Shown here: positions 1 through 8,943 of the stretch, piece by piece
Numbering within the stretch: position 1 is the first letter of the stretch
How the letters are laid out: each line of letters begins with the position of its first letter
DNA from: Pedosphaera sp.
GTDB taxonomy: Bacteria; Verrucomicrobiota; Verrucomicrobiia; Limisphaerales; SXQI01
Length of the DNA stretch: 64,000 bases
Direction of reading: 5' to 3'
Assembly (NCBI GenBank): GCA_025359965.1
Contig: JANYDC010000099.1
Location: 19,251-83,250 of the forward strand
The notes under the pieces: model-generated
What the model was told of the DNA's origin: nothing
Seen by the model: only the letters and a program-made list of their open reading frames with translations
Databases searched by the model: none
Made by a program: the position numbers and the translations under genes

Positions 1-2
1 AG

Positions 3-779
3 GCGTTGCAAGTTGCGAAGACTCTGTGCAAGGCCGGCGCCGAGGTGAATGCTGTGGCGAAAATGTACGGTGGGTCCACCACATTGGGACTTGTGGCGAC
101 CAGCGTTCACCCACTGAAGGCAGGCGTACAAAACGGGCTGATGGAAATCCTGCTGGAATACGGTGCTGATTTCGATGGCGCAGTGGCATCCGATTACACC
201 GCTGGAAGTGTGGTCAACGCCTGCCTGGCCAACGGCCGTCCCGGGGCTGCCGAGTTTCTGGCCAGGCGCGGAGCACGATTAGACCTTGAGGGGGCGGCTG
301 GCGTGGGGAGGGTTGATGCTGTTACGGAGTTTTTCGATCAAGACGGCAAATTGAAAGCGAATGCTACTTCGGCGCAGTTTAAATCAGGTTTTCAGTGGGC
401 TTGTGAGTATGGCCGGAGCGACGTTGTTAAATTTTTGATGCTCAGAGGGATTGCACTCGGCGAAATTCATCTCGGCCGGACCGGCCTGCACTGGGCTGCA
501 TACGGCGGACACTTCGATATTGTCAGAATGCTGGTGGAGCGAAACGCGCCAGTAAATATCAGAGATGAGTCCTGGCAAAACACGCCTTTAGGCTGGGCAC
601 TCCACGGTTGGGCCAATCCGCCGCTCGAAGCGAATGGCCAACACCACCATGAGATAGTTGCGCTACTGATCAATGCCGGTTCCTTTGTGGACCCAAAACT
701 CGTATCTGAGCAAATCCGTGCAGATTCCAGAATAATGTCAGCGCTCAGTGGCGAAATGCCTCTCCCCGCATACAACTGA
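3..779 (+). CDS. Ankyrin-repeat protein, 5' end outside the window
   Basis: The reading frame is open to the first base. A TTG at position 6 could serve as a start, but it lies inside an ankyrin helix (ALQVAKTLCKAGAEVN), so the gene very probably begins upstream. Ankyrin units are visible as 'LMEILLEYGADFD', 'AEFLARRGARLD' and, near residues 155-180, 'GLHWAAYGGHFDIVRMLVER'. No signal peptide can be judged. Ankyrin proteins bind other proteins; the partner here is unknown. The C-terminal part resembles that of the second ankyrin protein at 20934 (both have a 'T-[PA]-LG-[WF]-A-[LI]-H' stretch followed by a last 'LL..AG' unit), so the two are paralogues. The stop lies 3 bases before the ATG of the first permease, which suggests translational coupling. 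The function in the cell is not known. Confidence 0.8.
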   Translation, partial: ALQVAKTLCKAGAEVNAVAKMYGGSTTLGLVATSVHPLKAGVQNGLMEILLEYGADFDGAVASDYTAGSVVNACLANGRPGAAEFLARRGARLDLEGAAGVGRVDAVTEFFDQDGKLKANATSAQFKSGFQWACEYGRSDVVKFLMLRGIALGEIHLGRTGLHWAAYGGHFDIVRMLVERNAPVNIRDESWQNTPLGWALHGWANPPLEANGQHHHEIVALLINAGSFVDPKLVSEQIRADSRIMSALSGEMPLPAYN

Positions 780-782
780 TCC

Positions 783-3422
783 ATGAACCCCCTAAAAAAG
801 ATTCTGACCCAGCTCCACTCTCTGTTCCACAAAAGCAAACTGGATAAGGAGATGGAGGAGGAAATGCGCCAGCATGTTGAACTGAGGACCAAAGCCAACA
901 TCGAAACAGGCATGGATCCGACGGCCGCCCGCTCCGCCGCGTTACGGGAGTTCGTCTGGGAAGAATCCATCAAGGAAGATTGTAGGGATCAACGCGGTGT
1001 GCGCTGGATGGAGAACCTATTTCAAGACATCCGGTACGGCGCGCGCCAGCTGCGAAAGAATCCTGGCTTCACCACTGTGGCGGTTCTCACGCTCGCCCTG
1101 GGTATCGGGGCGAACACGGCCATTTTCAGCGTGGTCAATGCGCTGCTGCTGCGTCCGCTACCTTTTCGTGAACCTCAAAATCTTGTTTGGATTGCCAACG
1201 CAATCCCTGGTTCGAGCGGCCTTTCGGGAGAAACGACGCGAGTGTCGAACTATCAGGATTGGATCCTCCAGAATCACTCGTTTGAAAGCCTTGGCGCGTA
1301 TTTTGCATTTTTTGATTATATCGGCTCGACTCTGACGAGTGATGGAGAACCCGCCCGAGTGCAGACGGTTGGAATATCGAGAAATTTTTTGGACACACTC
1401 GGAGTCCAGCCCCAACTCGGCAGAGGTTTCACCGAGGAGGAAAGCGTATGGAATGGACGCAAGGCGGTCATGCTCACTCAGGCCTTTTGGAAACGCCGGT
1501 TCCAGGGCGATCCCAACATTATCGGAAAAACAATCACACTCAACAACTCGGCCACGGAGGTGATTGGCATCCTTCCCCCGTCGTTTGATTTTTCATCGGT
1601 GTTCACGCCCGGATCGCACATCGATATGGTCGTGCCATTTCCCATCTCCAAAGAAACCGACCAATGGGGCAACACCCTGGCAGTCGTGGGAAGGCTAAAG
1701 CCTGGAGTCACCTTAAAGGCGGCACAAATGGAATTTGACCTCCTGAACAATCAACTTCAGAAGGAACACCCGGATCGGGGAAACACTTTCGGTGCGAATA
1801 TGACCTCCCTTCCCCGGAGAATTAACAGCCAGTTTCGACGGTCATTTGTCATCGTGTTTGGTACGGTTTTCTGCGTTTTGCTGATCGCCTGCGCCAATCT
1901 ATCCAATCTGTTGCTGGCTCGCGCCGCAGCCCGACGGAAGGAAGTTGCGGTTCGAATCGCCCTTGGGGCCACTCGCTTCCAACTCGTCCGTCAGATGTTA
2001 ACGGAAAGCCTGCTGCTATCCTGTTGCGGTGCAGCACTCGGTCTCGGCCTCGCTTACGCCGCCACAAACGCCATAGCACATTCAAACGCTTTTAACATAG
2101 CTCTGCTGCAGACCGTTAGAATTGATGGAACCGTTCTGGGCGTGACCGTGGCAATGGCTATTTCGTCAGGATTGCTCTTCGGAATCATACCTGCGCTTTC
2201 ATTCTCTAATTTTGGCGTCCACGACGTGCTCAAGGAATCATCGCGGGGTTCGAGCACCGGACGCGGCCGTGCACGAACCAGGGAAATTCTGGTTGCAGCG
2301 GAAGTTGCGCTTTCCTGCGTACTGCTGGTGGGCGCAGGGCTTTTATTGCGCAGTTTTGTTCATTTAAGCGAAGTCGATCCCGGTTTTCGCGCTGATCAGG
2401 CCGCCGCTTGGCGCATTGAACCATCACGATCCTTTGCCAATAGCGCCGAGCAGACTGCCTACAATCGTGAATTGGTTCGCGTTGTTGAGGCCCTGCCCGG
2501 GGTGCAGTCCGCCGGTATGAGCGACACGCTGCCCTTGGGCCGCAACAGAAGCTGGGGAGCTGTGGCAAAGGGTGAGAAATATCAGCCGGGGAATGACGCG
2601 TTCCCGAGGGTTGTCGACACGGGTTACCTTCAGACAATGGGCATCACCCTAAAGGCTGGACGACTCTTTGATCCTCATGACACAGCCGAAGGATCAGTAA
2701 AAATCGCCGTCATTAACGAGACCATGGCGCGTCGTCTTTGGCAGGGAGCCGATCCGTTAGGGCGAATTTTCACCGCAGGCAGCGACTTCCAAGTCATAGG
2801 AGTGGTGGGTGATGTTCGACATGCCGCGCTTGAGGAAAAAGCAGGGGAGGAAATGTACCTTCTGGGAGCACAGATTGGATGGAGCTCACAGGAGCTGGTA
2901 GTCCGAACCAAGGGCTCGCTGGAGTCACTCGTCCCGGCAGTGCGCGCCGCTCTCCATCAGATGGACCCAGGCATGCCTTTGAACGGTTTTCGTTCCTTGG
3001 GCGAAATTGTCGACCGATCGGTTTCGTCCAAGCGTCTTATAGTGGTGTTGGTGGGACTTTTTTCCGTTCTGGCTCTGACGTTGGCCTCGGTGGGCATTTA
3101 CGGCGTCATTTCTTATGCCGTTAGCCAGCGCACACCTGAGCTTGGCATTCGTCTCGCACTGGGCGCAACAACGCGCGACATTCTGGTGCAGGTGATTGGT
3201 GATGGTATGAAACCAGTGGTAGTTGGACTGTTGCTGGGGCTGATCGCGGCACTCGCACTGACGCAAGTCATGCGGTCTCTGCTCTTTGAAGTCAGCGCGA
3301 CCGATCCTCTAACCTTTGTGGGCAATGCCTGCCTTCTCATAATCGTGGCGTTGCTGGCCTGCTGGCTGCCTGCCCGCCGTGCCTCGCGAGTGGATCCACT
3401 GGTGGCGCTGAGGCACGAATGA
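783..3422 (+). CDS. ADOP-type ABC permease 1 (MacB/FtsX family)
   Basis: This is an 879-aa inner-membrane permease of the acidobacterial duplicated orphan permease (ADOP) class. The order of parts is: a cytoplasmic prefix, residues 1-85, with a conserved 'LDKEMEEEMRQHVE' helix; a first membrane segment near 95-120 ending in 'LLLRPLPF'; a MacB-like periplasmic domain to about 355; an FtsX core near 355-480 with 'CANLSNLLLARA' and 'AVRIALGATR'; a membrane segment near 505-530; a second periplasmic domain; and a second FtsX core from about 755 with 'GIYGVISYAVSQRTPELGIR', ending in 'CWLPARRASRVDP'. The prefix reads 'LREFVW' where most of its paralogues have 'LRQFGW'. By family it should couple ATP hydrolysis to extrusion or to mechanical work in the periplasm. 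It has no ATPase domain; the nearest ATPases are at 24922 and 26916. Substrate unknown. Confidence 0.9.
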   Translation: MNPLKKILTQLHSLFHKSKLDKEMEEEMRQHVELRTKANIETGMDPTAARSAALREFVWEESIKEDCRDQRGVRWMENLFQDIRYGARQLRKNPGFTTVAVLTLALGIGANTAIFSVVNALLLRPLPFREPQNLVWIANAIPGSSGLSGETTRVSNYQDWILQNHSFESLGAYFAFFDYIGSTLTSDGEPARVQTVGISRNFLDTLGVQPQLGRGFTEEESVWNGRKAVMLTQAFWKRRFQGDPNIIGKTITLNNSATEVIGILPPSFDFSSVFTPGSHIDMVVPFPISKETDQWGNTLAVVGRLKPGVTLKAAQMEFDLLNNQLQKEHPDRGNTFGANMTSLPRRINSQFRRSFVIVFGTVFCVLLIACANLSNLLLARAAARRKEVAVRIALGATRFQLVRQMLTESLLLSCCGAALGLGLAYAATNAIAHSNAFNIALLQTVRIDGTVLGVTVAMAISSGLLFGIIPALSFSNFGVHDVLKESSRGSSTGRGRARTREILVAAEVALSCVLLVGAGLLLRSFVHLSEVDPGFRADQAAAWRIEPSRSFANSAEQTAYNRELVRVVEALPGVQSAGMSDTLPLGRNRSWGAVAKGEKYQPGNDAFPRVVDTGYLQTMGITLKAGRLFDPHDTAEGSVKIAVINETMARRLWQGADPLGRIFTAGSDFQVIGVVGDVRHAALEEKAGEEMYLLGAQIGWSSQELVVRTKGSLESLVPAVRAALHQMDPGMPLNGFRSLGEIVDRSVSSKRLIVVLVGLFSVLALTLASVGIYGVISYAVSQRTPELGIRLALGATTRDILVQVIGDGMKPVVVGLLLGLIAALALTQVMRSLLFEVSATDPLTFVGNACLLIIVALLACWLPARRASRVDPLVALRHE

Positions 3423-3426
3423 CCCA

Positions 3427-6093
3427 ATGAACACACTGCAAAAACTTCAACAACGCTTCCGCGCGTTCTTCCGCAAAGAAAAATTGGATGCTGAAATGGA
3501 CGAGGAGATACGTTTGCACATCGAAATGCAAACGCAGAAGAACGCGGCCGCGGGCATGTCACCGGATGAGGCGCGCTATGCGGCGTTGCGCCAGTTTGGT
3601 TGGGCCGAGACCATCAAGGAGGACAGTCGAGAACAGCGGGGAGTGCGCTGGTTGGAAACGATGCTTCAGGGCGTTCGCTTCGGCACGCGCCAACTGCTTA
3701 AGAATCCCGGCTTCACAGGCGTCGCAGTGCTGACCATTGCGCTGTGTCTGGGGGCAAATTTAACCATATTCGCGGTCATCAATGCGGTGTTGCTTCGTGC
3801 GCTGCCTTTTCCAGAGGCTGATCGTCTGGTAACCATGTATAACAGTTACCCAAAAATGGGCATGGACCGGTCCATTCCTTCGTTCCCCAACTACTATGGT
3901 CGCAGGGGGAACATCCCTGCGTTCTCGTCCTTGTCCGCCTATTTCGACAGTACTGCGGTGGTGGGGGAGGCGGGTTCCACGGAATTGGCTGACGTCATGA
4001 GGGTCTCCCCTGAATTTTTTGGCACCCTCGGAGTGAACCCTGCCTTGGGTCGCGCATTCACTGAAGAGGAGATGACATACCAAACGGATGGTGTGGTTAT
4101 CCTGACGGACGAGTATTGGCTCCAAAAATTTGATAGGGATGCCAATGTTTTGGGGAAGTCGATTCGCATGGACGGCTTTCCCAAGACAATCGTGGGAGTT
4201 CTACCGCCCAACTTTCACTACCTTTCCTCAAAAGCCCGCATTTTTCATCCGCTATCCTCGAATGACGAGGAGCGCGGCATCGCCAATCTGCATTCGCATG
4301 ACCTCGAACTGGTCGGTCGCTTGAAACCGGAGGCAACTCTCTTACAAGCGCAGGCGCAGATTGACTCCCACAACGCCATCGTGGGCAAAGATTTTCCCTA
4401 CGCAGATATCGTCGCGACCAGCGGATTCCATACGGTGCTGAAATCCTTGCACGCCGATCATGTGGGCGAGATCCGTCCGATAGTCCTCCTGCTACAGGCA
4501 GGCGTGCTTTCCTTGCTGTTGATCGGTGGAGTCAACCTTGTGAACCTGCTTCTCATCCGTGCCGGTGCACGCGCCAAAGAAATGGCCGTGCGGCGTTCGC
4601 TTGGAGCCAGTCGCCAGCACGTTTTAATCCAAGCATTGGTTGAAACGGGCCTGCTCGCTCTTACTGGCGGAGTTGTGGGGCTCGTGGTTGGAGCAGGCGG
4701 GATTCGGCTCTTGGGCGTACTCGGCATCAATCAGTTGCCTTTGGGAGCGCAGATTGCTTTCGACGGGCGATTGGCCTGCGTGGCGCTTTCGGTAGCCCTC
4801 CTCATGGGGGTTGTGTTGGGACTGCCGATTGCGTGGTTCAATCTTCGGGGCCACCTGGCAAGCGCCCTTCAATCCGAGTCCCGCGGCGGCACCGTTACTC
4901 ATGCGGCGCAACGACTGCGGCACGGATTTATCGTCGCGCAAATTGCGCTGGCCTTTGTTTTGTTGTGCGGGGCTGGATTGCTTGGCTTAAGCCTTAAAAA
5001 AGTCATGGAAGTTTCCCCTGGCTTCAGGCCTGATCACACTCTGGCCGGACGCATCAGTCTCCCTTGGAAAAACTACCAGGACTCAAAGCCTCGCCTCGCG
5101 TTCACTGATCGCTTGCTGGAGAAAACCCGGCAGTTGCCTGGGGTAGTGGCTGCGGGCGTGACGACCGACGTGCCGGTCAACGGGAGCCATGATTACGATG
5201 TTATGGCCATCGACGGTTATATTGCCGTGCCAGGGGCTCCAGAAATTATCCATCAGATGCACTGGGTCACAGGCGATTACTTCGCAGCCATGGGAATCTC
5301 CCTGCGTGCCGGACGATTTTTGACGAGTGACGATTCGCATCGCGACGATTACTCATGCGTCGTGGATGAGGATTTCGCTCGCACTTATTGGCCACAGGGA
5401 AATGCAATCGGACACCACGTCTTCAGAGGAATACGAGACAAGGATAAAATTCCCTTTACCGTGGTAGGAGTAGTGGCTGCGGTAAAGCAAACCGAGCTGA
5501 CGGACGCCAAGATGGGAAGGGCCATTTACTTTCCCTACAGCTACCAAACTGCCAACAAAATCTTCCTCGTCAGCCGCACCAGCCTGGCTCCCGAGGCTCT
5601 CAGCCTGACTCTGCAAAAGACTGTCCGCGAAATTGACCCCGAGTTGCCCATCTACGACTTGCGATCCATGGAAATCCGTATCGCGGACAGCCTCATCGCG
5701 CGCCGTTCCCCTGCACTGCTGGCCGCAATTTTTGCCGGAGTGGCGCTATTGCTTGCCGCCATCGGAACCTATGGGGTTCTTGCCTATGCCGTTGCCCAAC
5801 GCCGCCGCGAGATTGGGGTGCGAATGGCTCTGGGTGCCCTGCCAAAACAAATCGCACGGCAGTTCCTCGCCATGGGACTGCGCCTGCTGGGGCTAGGGAG
5901 CATTCTGGGTATTCTTGGAGCGTGGCTGGCTGGGCGGGTTATGCAAGGTGTCCTTTTCGATGTGCCCGCCGTCCATCCAGCCACCCTCGCAGGCGCAGGG
6001 ATGGCTATGAGTGTTGTAGCTCTCGCAGCCTGCTGGTTGCCGATCCGACGAGCAGCAAGGGTGGATCCGATGGTGGCCCTGAAAAGCGAGTGA
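3427..6093 (+). CDS. ADOP-type ABC permease 2 (MacB/FtsX family)
   Basis: This 888-aa permease follows permease 1 after 4 bases and is probably co-transcribed with it. It has the same layout: prefix helix 'LDAEMDEEIRLHIE', first membrane segment around 95-120 ('LLRALPF'), periplasmic domain, FtsX core, membrane segment, second periplasmic domain and a second FtsX core with 'GTYGVLAYAVAQRRREIGVR' before 'CWLPIRRAARVDP'. The first FtsX core departs from its paralogues: the usual 'CANLxNLLLAR' is 'GVNLVNLLLIR', and the helix that follows begins 'RRSLGASR' and not 'RxALGA'. Both periplasmic domains differ strongly from those of its neighbours while the cores are conserved, which suggests different partners or cargo. 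No ATPase domain is present. Function beyond family level is inferred. Confidence 0.9.
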   Translation: MNTLQKLQQRFRAFFRKEKLDAEMDEEIRLHIEMQTQKNAAAGMSPDEARYAALRQFGWAETIKEDSREQRGVRWLETMLQGVRFGTRQLLKNPGFTGVAVLTIALCLGANLTIFAVINAVLLRALPFPEADRLVTMYNSYPKMGMDRSIPSFPNYYGRRGNIPAFSSLSAYFDSTAVVGEAGSTELADVMRVSPEFFGTLGVNPALGRAFTEEEMTYQTDGVVILTDEYWLQKFDRDANVLGKSIRMDGFPKTIVGVLPPNFHYLSSKARIFHPLSSNDEERGIANLHSHDLELVGRLKPEATLLQAQAQIDSHNAIVGKDFPYADIVATSGFHTVLKSLHADHVGEIRPIVLLLQAGVLSLLLIGGVNLVNLLLIRAGARAKEMAVRRSLGASRQHVLIQALVETGLLALTGGVVGLVVGAGGIRLLGVLGINQLPLGAQIAFDGRLACVALSVALLMGVVLGLPIAWFNLRGHLASALQSESRGGTVTHAAQRLRHGFIVAQIALAFVLLCGAGLLGLSLKKVMEVSPGFRPDHTLAGRISLPWKNYQDSKPRLAFTDRLLEKTRQLPGVVAAGVTTDVPVNGSHDYDVMAIDGYIAVPGAPEIIHQMHWVTGDYFAAMGISLRAGRFLTSDDSHRDDYSCVVDEDFARTYWPQGNAIGHHVFRGIRDKDKIPFTVVGVVAAVKQTELTDAKMGRAIYFPYSYQTANKIFLVSRTSLAPEALSLTLQKTVREIDPELPIYDLRSMEIRIADSLIARRSPALLAAIFAGVALLLAAIGTYGVLAYAVAQRRREIGVRMALGALPKQIARQFLAMGLRLLGLGSILGILGAWLAGRVMQGVLFDVPAVHPATLAGAGMAMSVVALAACWLPIRRAARVDPMVALKSE

Positions 6094-6124
6094 AAATAGG
6101 CCACTGGCTAAATCATAATTAAAA

Positions 6125-8794
6125 ATGAATCCATTTAAAAAATTAAGGCACCTGCTCCGCACGCAGTCACAGAAAGACCGGCTCGATATGGAAATGGCCG
6201 AGGAGATGCGGTCGCATGTCCAGATGCAAACCCTGGCAAACATCAAATTGGGGATGAATTCAGAGGAAGCGCGTTATGCCGCACTCCGACAGTTCGGGTG
6301 GACGGAATCCATCAAGGAGGACTGCCGCGATCAACGTGGTGTGCGCTGGTTGGAAAACCTGGTAAGAAACCTTCGGTTTGCCGCGCGGATGCTGAGAAAG
6401 AATATAGGGTTCACCCTCGTTTCCGTGCTCACACTGGCCCTCGGCATCGGCGCAACCACCGCTCTTTTCAGTGTTGTTTATGGAGTACTAATAAGCCCTT
6501 ATCCATACGCGAAGCCGGGAGAAATCTGGGCGCCCGGGCTCCGCACTGTGAAAGACAGCCAAAGCATGCGCCCCTATCGTCCTGACGAATATTTCGCGAT
6601 GTCCAGAATGTCCACTTTCTCGGATGTCATGGCCACGGCTCCGGGCAATTTGCTGCTTACGGGCGAATATGCTCCGGAAAGCATTCGCGGAGTTCGGCTC
6701 TCCGCCAACGCATTCCAATTTTTAGGGGTGCCCCCGCTGTTTGGACGCACAATTCAGCTTTCAGACATCAGTCCCACCGGTGAGCCCGAAGCTGTCACGG
6801 TGCTAAGCTTCAAACGTTGGCAGCGGTTATTCGGGAGCGACACCAACGTTCTTGGCCGCACACTTCGTTTAGACGATCAGACTTATACAATTATTGGGGT
6901 CATGCCTCCTCGATTCGGATGGTGGACCAGTGACGGGCTCTGGATGCCGATGGGAGTGGATTCCCGCGATCAAAGAGGAGTTTTTCCAATCGCGCGGCTA
7001 AAAAAGGGAGTGGCTGCTTCGGCGGCGGAACCGCAGTTGCATGCCCTGCAACTGGAACTGGCGAAAATAAATCCGGCCGGCTTCCCCAAGGATGGATTTA
7101 CCACTAGCCTGACCAACTATCTGGACATCACCACTGCCAGCGGGGAGATGGAAAACAGTCTTCGTTTGCTTTTTGGCGCTGTGGCGTTTTTGCTGCTGAT
7201 TGCCTGCGCTAATGTGGCCAACCTTCAGCTTGCCAAGGCAACCTCCAGGGCGCGGGAGATGGCCATCCGACTTTCCGTGGGGGCCGGACGGACGCAACTT
7301 ATGAGTCAGTTGCTGACTGAAAGCCTTCTAATTTCAATTGTGGGCGGCATGCTGGGCCTTTTGTCAGCCTTTGGGATCACTCGCCTGATGGTAATGCTAA
7401 TGCCCAGCTTTTTTGTTCCCGGCGAGGCTCGGATTGAGGTGAATGGGTTCGCGCTTTTGTTCTGCATGGCCATTTCTGTGCTCACAGGAATTCTTTTTGG
7501 TCTTGCACCGGCTCTTCAACTGTCTCGACCAAATCTTGCCCATGCGCTAAACGATGAGTCTCGCGGTTCCAGCTCTTCGGAGGGTGGAAAAACCCGCAGC
7601 CTGCTGGTGGTGGCCGAGGTGGCGTTATCGATGGTGCTGCTGGTCAGCGCCTGCCTGACCATCCGCAGTTTTGCCTCCTTGCAGCAGGTCGAGCTCGGCT
7701 TCCAGCCCGAGCACGTAATGACCGTTGGTTTGCCTCTGTCTCCAAAGCGGTATTCGACCTGGGAGAAACGTAATCGCTTCGCCAAGGAATTACTTGAGCG
7801 GGTTCAAAATCTGCCCGGGGTTCAAGCTGCCACCATAGGAAACGGCGGCCAGCCTTTCGGGGGGCTCCAGTCCGCCTTTACCATAGCCGAACACAGCGAT
7901 GCTGAGGCACGGCAAATAACGCTAAATCTGGTTGGCTCAGAACATTTGAAAACACTGGGCATTCCTCTCATCCGGGGGCGCATGCCAACAGCCCAAGAGA
8001 TCAATGCCTCGGAAAATGTCGCAGCCATCAATGAGGCAGCCATCAAATTCTGGCCGGCCGGAATTGACCCCATCGGCCGATCCATCAAAATTGATGCGCT
8101 CGCCAACCCCGGGCAATCGCAAGTTCTTCAACCGACCAGTAATTCGGCCAACGTCACTATTGTCGGGATTTTCGGCAATACGCGCAACGACGACCTGAGA
8201 AGCGGCACGCAGCCATCAATTCTTGTGCCGTACACCTTGCTCGCTCCGCCGGGGCGGACCCTGGTGTTGCGCACTCAAAGCGATCCAAAGCTTCTGATGA
8301 ATGCGGTGCGGGGACAAGTGCGGGAAATGGACATGGAACAGCCGGTGAATGGCCCGACCACCTTCAACGAAATCCTCGGCTTTCAGACCGCTCAATCCCG
8401 CTTTACCATGGCTCTCTTCAGTCTGTTTGCCGCACTGGGTCTCGCCCTGGCTATGGCAGGCATCTACAGCGTTCTCTCATACCTAGTCTCAAGGCGCACA
8501 CGCGAGATTGGCGTACGCATGGCCTTGGGGGCGCAACAGTTGGATGTCCTTCATTTGATTTTTGGGATGGGCGGCCGATTGGTTGGCGCTGGCATCCTGA
8601 TCGGGATGTTTGCCAGCTTCGGCGCGGCCCGCCTGCTGGGAAGCCAGATGAACTTGTTTCATGTGAGCGCAACCGACCCGCTTTCGTTCCTGGGCATGAT
8701 CGTTTTGCTCAGTCTTGTGGCCGGAGTGGCATGCTTAATCCCCGCCCGACGTGCGACCAGGGTCGATCCCATGGTGGCTCTGCGAAGCGAATAG
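6125..8794 (+). CDS. ADOP-type ABC permease 3 (MacB/FtsX family)
   Basis: This 889-aa membrane protein begins 31 bases after permease 2. The prefix has 'LDMEMAEEMRSHVQ' and 'LRQFGWTESIKEDCRDQRGV', and the first membrane segment contains 'LALGIGATTALFSVVYGVL'. The first FtsX core carries 'CANVANLQLAKA' and 'AIRLSVGAGR'; the second carries 'GIYSVLSYLVSRRTREIGVR' and ends 'CLIPARRATRVDP'. The segment after the first membrane helix reads 'VLISPYPYAKPGEIW', so the 'RPLP' turn seen in most paralogues is missing. It lacks an ATP-binding domain and depends on a separate ATPase if it works as an ABC system. A 149-base gap with two operator-like repeats follows, so this gene may close a first transcription unit. 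Confidence 0.9.
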   Translation: MNPFKKLRHLLRTQSQKDRLDMEMAEEMRSHVQMQTLANIKLGMNSEEARYAALRQFGWTESIKEDCRDQRGVRWLENLVRNLRFAARMLRKNIGFTLVSVLTLALGIGATTALFSVVYGVLISPYPYAKPGEIWAPGLRTVKDSQSMRPYRPDEYFAMSRMSTFSDVMATAPGNLLLTGEYAPESIRGVRLSANAFQFLGVPPLFGRTIQLSDISPTGEPEAVTVLSFKRWQRLFGSDTNVLGRTLRLDDQTYTIIGVMPPRFGWWTSDGLWMPMGVDSRDQRGVFPIARLKKGVAASAAEPQLHALQLELAKINPAGFPKDGFTTSLTNYLDITTASGEMENSLRLLFGAVAFLLLIACANVANLQLAKATSRAREMAIRLSVGAGRTQLMSQLLTESLLISIVGGMLGLLSAFGITRLMVMLMPSFFVPGEARIEVNGFALLFCMAISVLTGILFGLAPALQLSRPNLAHALNDESRGSSSSEGGKTRSLLVVAEVALSMVLLVSACLTIRSFASLQQVELGFQPEHVMTVGLPLSPKRYSTWEKRNRFAKELLERVQNLPGVQAATIGNGGQPFGGLQSAFTIAEHSDAEARQITLNLVGSEHLKTLGIPLIRGRMPTAQEINASENVAAINEAAIKFWPAGIDPIGRSIKIDALANPGQSQVLQPTSNSANVTIVGIFGNTRNDDLRSGTQPSILVPYTLLAPPGRTLVLRTQSDPKLLMNAVRGQVREMDMEQPVNGPTTFNEILGFQTAQSRFTMALFSLFAALGLALAMAGIYSVLSYLVSRRTREIGVRMALGAQQLDVLHLIFGMGGRLVGAGILIGMFASFGAARLLGSQMNLFHVSATDPLSFLGMIVLLSLVAGVACLIPARRATRVDPMVALRSE

Positions 8795-8803
8795 AAATAA
8801 ATG

Positions 8804-8862
8804 GACACACTCCTATTGACATTCGATAGGTACCGTGACACACTCCTATCGATATTCGATAG
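8804..8862 (+). promoter_or_regulatory. Two phased 26-bp repeats with an internal dyad: likely operator before permease 4
   Basis: Copies lie at 8804-8829 and 8837-8862, 33 bases apart, about three turns of B-DNA, so both face the same side of the helix. They differ at only two positions, where T and C of copy 1 (8817, 8820) become C and T in copy 2. Each ends in a dyad: copy 2 reads CTATCGA-TAT-TCGATAG with perfect 7-bp arms, and copy 1 has one mismatch in the left arm. A TTGACA hexamer (8816-8821), identical to the sigma-70 -35 consensus, lies inside copy 1, but no convincing -10 sits 16-18 bases downstream. This fits a dimeric repressor site. PadR-family regulators often go with ADOP permeases, but no regulator gene is in the window, so that link is inference. 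Confidence 0.6.
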
Positions 8863-8943
8863 AAAGATCCGAAGTAATGCAATTACGGACATCGTTTTAA
8901 AAATAATAGTTTCCCCATTCGCTAAGCAACGACCGATACCAAC

